DNA of 64,000 nt from Bacteroidales bacterium (GTDB lineage Bacteria > Bacteroidota > Bacteroidia > Bacteroidales > P3), in the NCBI GenBank assembly GCA_017479385.1, contig JAFVCE010000006.1, positions 87,708-151,707 on the forward strand, given 5' to 3'. The notes under the pieces are model-generated. The model saw only the letters and a list, made by a program, of their open reading frames with translations, was not told where the DNA came from and did no database searches. Shown here one piece after another: positions 51,487-60,400 of the stretch; position 1 is the stretch's first letter, and each line of letters opens with the position of its first letter. A program made the position numbers and the translations under genes.

Positions 51487-51866
51487 TGGGCTATATCTTG
51501 TTCGAGCGAAGCGAGGGCGCGCTCGTATTTTCGGTTCATGCTGTCGTAGGGCAGGAGGTCGGTGTGTATGTAGTTTAAGGCAATGGCCACCTTGGCGTTG
51601 TGTTGGTCGAGAAAGGTGTAGAGCTCGGGCTTGTGCAGTCGGTAGCATTCGCGCATAAGGCGCTTGGCGCGGTTGCGGTCTACGGCGTGGTGCAACTTGC
51701 GTTTTGGCGCCACGATGAGCACTTGGGCTGGGCTTGCAAAGTCGTTGGCTTGGCAGGTCATCCACCTAATGACAAACGGAAACGACACCAGGCGGTGGCC
51801 CGATTCGTGCAGGCTTTCTATGAGGCGGCCTGCACAGAGGCGTTCGTGTTTGCCAAAGGTGTACAT
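51465..51866 (-). CDS. rnpA: Ribonuclease P protein component
   Basis: A 133-residue basic protein that helps RNase P RNA process the 5' ends of tRNAs. The RNR-type motif is [13 protein letters not shown] near residue 63, preceded by [15 protein letters not shown]. The central-cleft segment [21 protein letters not shown] is present at the N-terminus. Lies between hemD (22-bp gap) and yidD. Confidence 0.94.
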   Translation of the reverse strand: MYTFGKHERLCAGRLIESLHESGHRLVSFPFVIRWMTCQANDFASPAQVLIVAPKRKLHHAVDRNRAKRLMRECYRLHKPELYTFLDQHNAKVAIALNYIHTDLLPYDSMNRKYERALASLEQDIAQCLASKL

Positions 51867-51888
51867 TGTGCGGTATCGGTGAGCTTCG

Positions 51889-52839
51889 TTAGGCGTCTTT
51901 GTCTTTCGAGGCGCGCTCGGCTGCGCGTTCGGCTCGGCGGGCGGCGGCTTCGGCCTTCTTTTCTTCCATGCGCTGCTTGTAGAGGGCTTTGTTGGCTATG
52001 ACTGGTTTGGTTTTGCGGCTGGCACTGCTGGTAGTGGTGCGGGTGGTGCTCTTTTTGAGGGCTTCAGACTTGGACGATATGACGCTCTCTTGCGACTTGC
52101 CGAGCATGTAGTTCTCTATGGCCATAGCCATCGAGGGCGACGACTGGGTGGGGGCTATGATGGTGGGCTTCAGGCCATTCTCTTTCAGCGCGGCGTGGGT
52201 CGAGGCGCCAAATGCAGCCACAGGTATGTCGAGGTCCTTGATGTTGGGGTAGCTCTTGAAGAGCGAGCGCACGCCGATGGGCGAGAAGAGGGCAATCATG
52301 TCGTATTGCTCGAGCTTGAGCGGGACGAGGTTTTTGGGGCTCGAGGTATACATCGGGGCTTTGGTATACTTGAACTTGGCTTTGTCGAGAGCTTTGGTAT
52401 ACTCGGTCTGCTTCTCGTCGGAGCAGGGGAAGATAAACTTCTCGTCGCGGTGTTTGCTCATTATCTCGATGAGCTCGGTAAAGTACTGGTTGCCGAAGAA
52501 TATCTTGCGCTTGCGGTACTGAATGTAGTTTTGAAGGTAGAGGGCTATGGCTTCGGAGGTGCAGAAGTATTTCATAGTTTCGGGAATAACTTCGCGAAGC
52601 TCTTTGGCCATACGGAAAAAGTGGTCTATAGAGTTCTTGCTGTTAAAGATGACGGCAGTGTAGTCGGTGAGGTGTATGCGTAGTTTGCGAAAGTCGGAGG
52701 CGGATATGCCAACAATGTCGAAAAATTTGTAAAACGTCAGGTCGAGTTTGTACTTACTTACAAGGTTTCGGTAGGGCGATTTCTCCAAATCGGCAGGTGC
52801 GGGCTGAGAAATCAGGATTTTTTTAATAGTTGTACTCAT
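51889..52839 (-). CDS. hemD: Uroporphyrinogen-III synthase with Lys/Ala-rich tail
   Basis: A 316-residue protein from the ATG complementary to 52837-52839; an upstream in-frame TTG would add six residues. The first 250 or so residues match the Bacteroidetes HemD type: KKILISQPAP, YTAVIFNSKNSIDHFFRMAKELR, ETMKYFCTSEAIALYLQNYIQYRKRKIFFG, FSPIGVRSL and PTQSSPSMAMAIENYM. It cyclises hydroxymethylbilane to uroporphyrinogen III. A low-complexity tail of about 65 residues rich in Lys, Ser, Ala and Arg follows. A promoter box lies inside the end of the upstream gene. Confidence 0.9.
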   Translation of the reverse strand: MSTTIKKILISQPAPADLEKSPYRNLVSKYKLDLTFYKFFDIVGISASDFRKLRIHLTDYTAVIFNSKNSIDHFFRMAKELREVIPETMKYFCTSEAIALYLQNYIQYRKRKIFFGNQYFTELIEIMSKHRDEKFIFPCSDEKQTEYTKALDKAKFKYTKAPMYTSSPKNLVPLKLEQYDMIALFSPIGVRSLFKSYPNIKDLDIPVAAFGASTHAALKENGLKPTIIAPTQSSPSMAMAIENYMLGKSQESVISSKSEALKKSTTRTTTSSASRKTKPVIANKALYKQRMEEKKAEAAARRAERAAERASKDKDA

Positions 52840-52866
52840 TTCTTCTTTTTGACTCAAGTATCTGTA

Positions 52867-53706
52867 CTATAATGTGATAAACGTTTTTATTAGTACAATT
52901 AGGGGTACTATTTCGAAAATGCAAAGATAATAAAATAAATAGAATTTTGCGTATTTTGAAAATGTTAAAATTGTTCTCATTCCACGGAAAAGCCTCATTC
53001 CGAAGAAGATAGCAATTAAAATTCCTGCTGCGATGAGGAAGAGGTCATTTGCGCCCGGCGAGTAGGCCGCCGCGAACAGCAAAAGTGGTGCCGCAGAGGT
53101 CTCGACAAGGTAGTACATATAGTTGCTCGAAATATAGGCCGCCACGGCCTCTTTGTCTTCGAAAATGTTGCCCATTAGTCGGGCAAAGCCGTTGCGAAGA
53201 AACATCAAGGCCACGCTTCCGGCCCAAGCGACCAGAAACACGAGCAGGCCGTCGAGTCCCGACGAGTAGCCTGCCGCCAAGGCCAAACCTAAGGCCAAGA
53301 CAGCGCCGAGCATGACGATGATGATAGAGAGGCTACGGTGGCGAGTGAGGTTGCTGTCGCGCAGCAGGCGCTCGAGCGCGGGACGGTCTACGCAGGCATG
53401 GAGCAGGTCGGAGTAGCGTATGCGGTAGGTTCTTAGGTAGTAGACCACAGCCATGGTGGCAAAGATAAGCATTCCGAAGAACCACGGCGAGGGGGCGCTG
53501 TCGGCTCGCGGCACTAATGCAGTGTGGGTAGGTTGCAGGCTGTGGTTGCGGAAGAGGCTTTCGCGCTGCACTGCAGGTTGGTGTGGAGCGAAGTTGAGGT
53601 AGATGGAGTCTTTAATCTGCTCGTAGTAGGGCGTCGTGGTGTCGATAGCGGTGGTGTCGGCAAGGTAGAATGGGGCTGGGAATGTGACTTGCGTGGTGTC
53701 TGACAT
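52867..53706 (-). CDS. DUF4271 domain-containing membrane protein
   Basis: A 279-residue membrane protein. A soluble N-terminal stretch of about 75 residues is followed by around six hydrophobic segments (WFFGMLIFATMAVVYYL, SIIIVMLGAVLALGLALAAGY, LVFLVAWAGSVALMFL, and others to the end). The family is specific to Bacteroidetes and commonly lies just before hemD, as here. Function unknown. Six bp follow the C25 protease gene. Confidence 0.88.
   Translation of the reverse strand: MSDTTQVTFPAPFYLADTTAIDTTTPYYEQIKDSIYLNFAPHQPAVQRESLFRNHSLQPTHTALVPRADSAPSPWFFGMLIFATMAVVYYLRTYRIRYSDLLHACVDRPALERLLRDSNLTRHRSLSIIIVMLGAVLALGLALAAGYSSGLDGLLVFLVAWAGSVALMFLRNGFARLMGNIFEDKEAVAAYISSNYMYYLVETSAAPLLLFAAAYSPGANDLFLIAAGILIAIFFGMRLFRGMRTILTFSKYAKFYLFYYLCIFEIVPLIVLIKTFITL
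52921..52929 (-). promoter_or_regulatory. -7 box inside DUF4271 gene for hemD
   Basis: Minus strand TATCTTTGC lies within the last codons of the DUF4271 gene, 82 bp before the hemD ATG. It may allow separate transcription of hemD-rnpA-yidD. Confidence 0.45.
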
Positions 53707-53712
53707 GGGGGT

Positions 53713-56700
53713 CTATCGTATGATTGACAGCTTCTTGGTTATGGTGTTGCCGGCATTTTTGAACGTTACTATATAAATTCCATAACGTAGTTTGGTGGTA
53801 AAATATTGTGTCGGGGTGTCAATTTTTTCTATTTTTAGCTCGTCGAGCCTGTTTCCCACCAGGTCGAAGAGGGTTATTGTGCAGGGTTCCGGCACCGTGA
53901 AGAGCACATTGCTTGTGGCTGGGTTGGGGTTCATAGCCCAGCGTTCTGCACCCCATAGCGAGGTTAAGGCGAGGTTGGTATCGGCTTGGTTGTTGGCCGT
54001 ATCGCTATCGCCGAACCACCCGCACTCGCTGGTCCAAGCCACAAGCGGCCACTCTATGTGGTCTATCCAAGCACAGTCGTCGCCGTCGCTGCCCGACTCG
54101 TCTTTCACGTAGCGCCAGCGCAGAGTGTGCTGCCCTGCGGCGAGGCCGAACGTGGCTCGTTGCCAGGTGGTACGGCCACTCCATCGGGCCTGCTCAGCGC
54201 CGTCGATACTAAAGGTCAGCACGTCGCCAGCTTGGCTCGACGTTTTGCAGAAGAACGATATTGAGTCGTTGCTGATGTTGTGTATGGTTATCTGCAGGTC
54301 TGATGTTTGCCTATTATCCACCTCTCCAGAGCGTGCGCAGAAGAGGCCGTGCGAGGTGGCAATGCTGTCTATCGTCCATGGCCTCACGGCAGGTTGGTGC
54401 CAGGGATAGGAGGCGAAGTCGCTACTTTCGAACCCTTCACCCGACTCGTCGACAGCGAGCCACAGCGTGTCGTGCTCTATGTATAGGCCGCGATGTAGGG
54501 TAACATATATAATAATGTGTGTTGCCGAGTCTGGCACGTTCATTCCCAGTGTTGCGTTGGGGGCAGATAGGGTGGTGTCTATTGTGGTGTGAGGTGGGAG
54601 CGTAGCGACGCTGATGTTAGCACTGTCTGGGTTGTTCTCGAGCACGAACTGCAGACTGTAACTGCTATTTCTTTCCAGTTGTTGGCACTGATTGCCGTTT
54701 CCGTCTGCAATTGTCAGAGCGACCCGAGGTCGGGCGAAGTCGAGCTTGTAGCACAACGGCGTCGAAGAGTAAAGAGAGTCGTCTTCGTCGTAGAGGTCAA
54801 CGTGCGCGGCGAGCCATTGACCACCGCGCTGAGCAACCACAATTGGCAGTGCGATAATGGTGTCGCACCCTGGCAGCAGATTGCCGATTGTCAATTCTGC
54901 TGGAGCGAAGTGGTTCCCCCAACTGCTGTCGGCTGTTGTTTGAGCAACCCTGACACTGTGCCTCACAATGGGGAGGGAGCCAACATTGCGCAGGGTTATA
55001 TCAACAAGGGTATCGGTCAAGGTGGCGTTGGTGATTGTTGCCCTGCCGTGGGCAGACGGGGCGACCGTAATAGTATCGAAAGCTGGCCTATACCCGAACA
55101 TAGTAGCGGTGATAAGGATAGGTTCAGTATTGATTGGAGCACGAAATGCGAGGAGTGCCGTGCTATCGGCTCCGGCAGCACCGACTGCCAGCAGTTTACC
55201 ATCCTGTACTGCAGAAACTTTGGCTCCAGGAGTGCTTTTTGCCACGAGCGAGGTTGCCCCAGACTGCGCAGCGCCGGTGGCATACAGGTCGAGGCTGCCC
55301 AGCGTTCCGAGCGAGGGGCGCAGGGTTGGGTCGCCCAAAATGGAGTAGATTTCCCAATAAGTAGCGTCGTAGGGCGAGCCCGACAGCGTCACAGCCATAT
55401 TGCCAGCCACAAGCATTTCGCCCAGTGTAGCTTGGCTCGACAAGAGGGCGTCGAATGCGCCAGTAAATTGCGGTGTGTAGGGTGGCGTTTCGCTGAGCGG
55501 ATGTTTGTAACCAATGCTCCAATAGTAGTCTTCCTCCCACAAGGTGAGGTCGGTAGCACCAATCACCCCCACAGCTCCGCCGGCAGGTTTGCGCAGCAAG
55601 CTTTCGCCCAGACAGTCTACGAAAAAATCGTTCGACGAACAGCAGTTGTTGACAAATACGCTCGGTCGGTCGAAACCGAGTGTATCTAACTGTGCCACAG
55701 TTAGTGATGGCCTAACCCAAGCGTTTTCGTAGCAGTGGGCAGTGTAGTTGACGAGTGCTGGCCCGCGCGATATGTCGGCAATGATGTCGCTGCGCTGGAG
55801 CTCTGATGTGGGATTGTAGTAGCACAGTGTGTCGAGGCCAGCGTCGTGGAACTGGGTTTTCAGGTAGTTGACCTGCCCGTTGGTCGTTAAAGGGGCAGGC
55901 TGACGGTCTTCGCGACCAGCAACAAGCATGGCTTTCTCGACAATTGTGGACGAATATTGCAGTTGCTCGTAGGCAATAATCTTGCCAACAACGGCCGCGA
56001 GTTCGGCGCTGTCGCGCACCGAGAGACGTCCCACCAGGGCTTCGGGCAGGTAGTCGCCCGTGAATTCGCCAAAATACATATCGGAGCGGTGGTAGCCCTC
56101 GCCTGGCAGGTTGTAGCGACCGGTGAAGGCCTTTATGCGGTCCACATCGCCTATAAGAATAATGTAGTTTGGACTCGGTGTGAGAGGCGTGGCGCTGTCG
56201 TGCAGCTGTTGGAGAGCGGCTTTGATGCTGTTGGCGTCGTTGCTTTCGGCGGCGACAACAACAACGTCGTATCCCTCCTGCATTTTCCACTGCGCAAGGG
56301 TTGCAGCTTGGCGAGCAAAGTCGGGTGGGACGACAATGGCTATGCGCTCTGCTGCTGCCTGGTCGGGTTGCTGACTGCCGATTACATTGATGTGGATTGT
56401 GGCTTCGAGATTGCGGTAAATCAGCAGTTTGTTGGCTTCTGGCAGGTAATTGGCAGCCACAACGGTAACGCGTAGCAGTTGTTGCGCACCGAGGGTACCA
56501 AGCCTCTCAACGCTGATGGGGGAGTCGAAGAGCCAACCGCTGCCATAGTGCTCTTTGGTGACGGCGGTCGGCAACGGCTCGCTGTCTTTTATGTTTGGTC
56601 CGGCCGAGGGTTTTATCTTTGCATCGAGAAGTATGGAGATGGTGTCTTGAGCCAATATATTGAGCGAGAATGTGGCTGACGATGGGATAGAGAAGACGCG

Positions 56701-56922
56701 TGTTTGGTGCGGAATGAGGGGCTTGTTGTGTCCGAGGTCGAGATGGTCGTAGCCAGCGGCTTGTAGGGCGAGGTAACCGTCGTCGGTGTGCAACAAGGCG
56801 TAGTCATCGTTATGGGCAGCAACCACAATATCGGCACCTCGTTGCACAAAGTCTACGCCCTGCGCCCAAACTGCCGACAATACGAGCATCAGCACCATTA
56901 GTAGTGTCGCTTTCTTGGTCAT
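53713..56922 (-). CDS. C25 (gingipain-like) cysteine peptidase with T9SS sorting domain
   Basis: A 1069-residue secreted protein from the ATG complementary to 56920-56922 (signal MTKKATLLMVLMLVLSAVWAQ). An N-terminal pro-like region (about 22-190) precedes a C25 domain. The likely catalytic His is near residue 394 (NYTAHCYENAW) and Cys near 425 (VFVNNCCSSNDFF). Beta-rich domains follow, with a jelly-roll-like segment around WSGRTTWQRATFGLAAGQHTLRW. The last 75 residues (MNPNPATSNVLF, ITLFDLVGNRLDEL, YGIYIVTFKNAGNTITKKLSIIR) are a type-A T9SS sorting domain. It may be a secreted protease; a PorU-like sortase is less likely because it carries a CTD itself. Confidence 0.87.
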   Translation of the reverse strand: MTKKATLLMVLMLVLSAVWAQGVDFVQRGADIVVAAHNDDYALLHTDDGYLALQAAGYDHLDLGHNKPLIPHQTRVFSIPSSATFSLNILAQDTISILLDAKIKPSAGPNIKDSEPLPTAVTKEHYGSGWLFDSPISVERLGTLGAQQLLRVTVVAANYLPEANKLLIYRNLEATIHINVIGSQQPDQAAAERIAIVVPPDFARQAATLAQWKMQEGYDVVVVAAESNDANSIKAALQQLHDSATPLTPSPNYIILIGDVDRIKAFTGRYNLPGEGYHRSDMYFGEFTGDYLPEALVGRLSVRDSAELAAVVGKIIAYEQLQYSSTIVEKAMLVAGREDRQPAPLTTNGQVNYLKTQFHDAGLDTLCYYNPTSELQRSDIIADISRGPALVNYTAHCYENAWVRPSLTVAQLDTLGFDRPSVFVNNCCSSNDFFVDCLGESLLRKPAGGAVGVIGATDLTLWEEDYYWSIGYKHPLSETPPYTPQFTGAFDALLSSQATLGEMLVAGNMAVTLSGSPYDATYWEIYSILGDPTLRPSLGTLGSLDLYATGAAQSGATSLVAKSTPGAKVSAVQDGKLLAVGAAGADSTALLAFRAPINTEPILITATMFGYRPAFDTITVAPSAHGRATITNATLTDTLVDITLRNVGSLPIVRHSVRVAQTTADSSWGNHFAPAELTIGNLLPGCDTIIALPIVVAQRGGQWLAAHVDLYDEDDSLYSSTPLCYKLDFARPRVALTIADGNGNQCQQLERNSSYSLQFVLENNPDSANISVATLPPHTTIDTTLSAPNATLGMNVPDSATHIIIYVTLHRGLYIEHDTLWLAVDESGEGFESSDFASYPWHQPAVRPWTIDSIATSHGLFCARSGEVDNRQTSDLQITIHNISNDSISFFCKTSSQAGDVLTFSIDGAEQARWSGRTTWQRATFGLAAGQHTLRWRYVKDESGSDGDDCAWIDHIEWPLVAWTSECGWFGDSDTANNQADTNLALTSLWGAERWAMNPNPATSNVLFTVPEPCTITLFDLVGNRLDELKIEKIDTPTQYFTTKLRYGIYIVTFKNAGNTITKKLSIIR

Positions 56923-56930
56923 ATCCGGTT

Positions 56931-56939
56931 GCAAAGTTA
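56931..56939 (-). promoter_or_regulatory. -7 box of C25 peptidase gene
   Basis: Minus strand TAACTTTGC ends only 8 bp before the ATG, so the transcript would be nearly leaderless. Confidence 0.5.
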
Positions 56940-57024
56940 AGACATTTTTCGCAAACCACAAAAATAATTTATTTGTATAGGGGCGCAACCGTTGGTTGAC
57001 AGCCGTTTGGTGAATAAAGAAACA

Positions 57025-57046
57025 GCCCGTTTCGGTCGAAGCGGGC
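57025..57046 (-). terminator. Terminator after 45-residue basic protein gene
   Basis: GCCCGC and GCGGGC ends with inner pairing, followed on the minus strand by TGTTTCTTT. Confidence 0.6.
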
Positions 57047-57076
57047 GTTGATTCTCAGTCGTGATTGCGAAGACGA

Positions 57077-57214
57077 TTAGTTTTCGGCGTTGATGATGGC
57101 TTTGTGAACGGCATTCCAACCAGCTGCGGTGATACCCCAGTTGTTGGTAGAATTCTTGTTGCCATTGATGCGAACTTTTCTTCTTTTGACTTTTTTGTTT
57201 GCGTTAATGCCCAT
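57077..57214 (-). CDS. Small basic protein of 45 residues, unknown
   Basis: The frame from the ATG complementary to 57212-57214 to a TAA at 57077 encodes MGINANKKVKRRKVRINGNK, followed by NSTNNWGITAAGWNAVHKAI and INAEN. The first half is strongly basic (KKVKRRKVR), like a nucleic-acid-binding or ribosome-associated peptide; the second half may form a helix. It has its own promoter box 77 bp upstream and a terminator 31 bp downstream, which argues for a real, separate gene. I do not recognise the family; it does not match bL34, bL36, bS21 or Thx as I know them. Confidence 0.7.
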   Translation of the reverse strand: MGINANKKVKRRKVRINGNKNSTNNWGITAAGWNAVHKAIINAEN

Positions 57215-57290
57215 TTTTGTATCCTTTTTTAATTGTTATTCGTCTGGTTATCAATATGGAAGGCAAAACTTACACTTCCAAAAACATTTT

Positions 57291-57299
57291 GCAAAGATA
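57291..57299 (-). promoter_or_regulatory. -7 box of 45-residue protein gene
   Basis: Minus strand TATCTTTGC, 77 bp before the start codon. Confidence 0.6.
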
Positions 57300-57362
57300 T
57301 ACTAAAATTTTGAATCGTGCAAATTTTTTTTCAAAAGGACGACTTATGTAGATTTTTTTTTG

Positions 57363-57371
57363 TAAATTTGC
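57363..57371 (+). promoter_or_regulatory. -7 box of 1502-residue protein gene
   Basis: TAAATTTGC, 36 bp before the ATG at 57407. An upstream in-frame ATG (57317) lies before this box and is therefore not the start. Confidence 0.6.
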
Positions 57372-57406
57372 AAATTGGTTTCGGCCATACCGATTACCGT
57401 AACAAT

Positions 57407-60400
57407 ATGAAAAGTAAGCACCTAATCGTAACCCTACTGCTCTGCCTGGCCACAATTGCCGCCAGTGCGCAAAAAAGCAAAGGAATAACCTTCAGCCCCG
57501 ACGGCTTGCCCGACCAGCTGGTGGAGTACCTTAACTCTGCCACTTCCGACGACTCGAAGAAGAAGAGCAACACCAAGCTAATCAAGCAGTTTACCCCGCT
57601 CTACGAGTCGATGACCAGCGAGCGCCAACAGCAAGTGACTCAGCTCTACGCCTACACCCAAAAGGCTCGACTGAAGCCTGTGCCCGACGTGGCAGACCTC
57701 ACCTCGACCCTCATGCTCTACGCCCAGAAGGGCGACGACGCGCTGGGCGGATGGCTCGCTGCCCTATCTCGGCTCGAGGCCAAAAACAGCAAGGCCAAAG
57801 CGGTGGGCGATTTTGTAGACTTCAGCCAAAAGCTGATGGCCGAAAACAAACTGTACCACACAGGCTCGTCTGACTGGAGTTTTACCCCTGGCGCGCAGTT
57901 CACCATTGGCGTAGACGGAGGCGACATTGTTGTGACCTTTGCCGGCACAATCGACCTCACCCTCAGCTCGAACCGCGACCAAAGCACCATCCACCAAACC
58001 TCGGGCCAGTTCAACTACACCACCGGCCGCTGGCAGGGCAAAGGGGGCCACATCGATTGGGGTCGCACTGGCCTCGACCGCGCCGAGTGCTGGGCCAACC
58101 TTGCCACATACGAAGCCAACGTCAAATTCCCCAAATTCAGCGCCGACTCGGTCGAGTTTGTCAACACCAAGTACTTCGCCACGCCCATCAAGGGCCGTAT
58201 CGACGAGGCTGTGGCCAACGCCATGGAGCCTTCCAAATACAGTTTTCCACGCTTTCGCTCGTATCAGAAAGACTTCGTTATCAAGGACATACTGCCGGGT
58301 GTTGACTATAGCGGCAGCTTCATGATGAACGGCTCTAAATTCATCACCGCCGACAGCCTACACGAGGCCTCGCTCATCTTCTACCGTGGTGGGCGGCGAC
58401 AACTGGCTGTCACCTCGCGCAAGTTCACCATCAGCCCCGACCGCGCCGTGAGCGAAAACGCCTCGGTGGCCTTCTATATTGGCGACGACGACTCTATCTA
58501 CAACAACGGCATACTGGTCCGCTACCAAGCCGCCGACCACAAAGTAACCCTCATCAACGACCCCAAGCGTAGCTTCTACAGCCCCTATACCGATACCTAC
58601 CACGGCCTCGACGTGTACTGCGAAGCCATTGTGTGGAACACCAACTCAGACCAACTCGATTTTGCCACCATCGGCCAGTCGGGCAGTTCGACCTTCGCCA
58701 CCTTCGAGTCGGCCAACTACTACACCTACAAGAAGTTCCGCGAAATTCAAGGCATCGACGACATCAACCCTGTTATGCGCGTCCACGCCTTTGCCGAGGC
58801 CAACGGCAGCACCTTCGGCATTAAAAAATTCTCGAACTTTTTGGGCCTCGACATCACCCAAACCAAACTCATGATTCACAACCTGACGAGTTCGGGCCTG
58901 GTGTCGTATAACGACAACACGGGCCGCGTGGTCGTCAAGCCCAAACTCTACGACTACGTCTACGCCTACCGCAAGTCGAAAGACTCCGACTACGACGCCA
59001 TCTCGCTCGAGTCGTCCTCGACCGGCCGCAACGCCACCATGAGCCTCGACAGCTCGGCGCTGATGATGACCGGCGTCGACCGCTTTGTGGTGAGCGACAG
59101 CCAGCACGTGGTGGTCTACCCCCGTGGCGGAAAACTGCAGATGAAGCAAAACCGCGACTTCGCCTTCTCGGGCCGCATCAACGTGGGCCGCTTTGTCTTT
59201 TTTGTCACCAACGCCTCTTTCTCCTACGACGACTACAGCTTCGACCTGCCAAAGGTAGACTCCATGTTCTTCTTCGTATCGATGTTCAACAACCCCGATT
59301 CAGAGCACATTGTCCTCACCCCGCTCCACAACCTTGTGGGCACCCTCAAAATCGACGAATCAGACAACCACTCGGGCCTGAAAAAGAACAAGCAGTACCC
59401 CATATTCAACAGCCTCGACCAAAGCTACGTCTACTACGATATGCCATCTATTCAGCACGGCCAATACAGCCGCGACAAATTCTACTACACCCTCACCCCC
59501 TTCACGCTCTACAGTTTGGGCGACTTCGAGACCGACAGCCTGCGATTTAACGGTGTGCTCACCTCGGCCGGCATTTTCCCCGACATCAAAGAGCCCCTCA
59601 CTGTGCAGCCCGACTACTACCTCGGCTTCTCCATCCAAACCTCAGACAACGGCCTGCCGGCCTATGGCGGCAAAGGCCAATACACCAAGAACCTGAAACT
59701 GAACCAGAAAGGCCTGCACGGCGGCGGCAAGTTGGGCTACCTCACCTCGGTGTCTCACTCCAAAGACTTCCTCTTCCTGCCCGATTCGGCTCTGGCGGTG
59801 ACCGACACTTTCATCGTGCGCCCCGGCCAAGGCTTCCCCGACATACGCAACGGCCGTGCCTCGATTCACTGGCTGCCCTACCTCGACTCGATGGCGGTGA
59901 GCACCCTCCACAAAGGTGCCCCCTTTGCCATGTATGGCGACCAGGCCAAGTTCGTGGGCCGCATAGACCTCAAGCCCGCCGGCGCCACCGCCACCGGCAC
60001 CGCCACCATCGACGAGGGCGAGCTGCGCTCGCCCCGCTTCGCCCTCCAAACCGACGAGATGTCGGCCGCCGTGACCGATTTCACACTCATCAGCCGCACC
60101 TTCAACAACGTGGCTTTCGCCGCTCAAAACATACAGTCGCGCGTAGACTACAACGCACGCACCGCCACCTTCCAAACCAACGGCGAGATGCAAAAAACCG
60201 AGCTCCGCCTGGCCAAATACGAGTCGTATGCCGACAAGTTCACCTGGGATATGGACCGCCACAACCTGGCCTTCATCAACAGCAGCAGCGAGGGCTCGGA
60301 CGGCATGGAACAACTCGGCCTGAAAGAGCGCATTGCCCGCCGCTCGCAGCCGGGAGCACACTTTGTGAGCACCGACCCGACGCAGAAGAGGCTCGAATTC

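Noticed and set aside
57317-57406. Upstream start for the 1502-residue protein
   Set aside because: The -7 box at 57363 lies inside this extension, and the ATG at 57407 begins a clean signal peptide.
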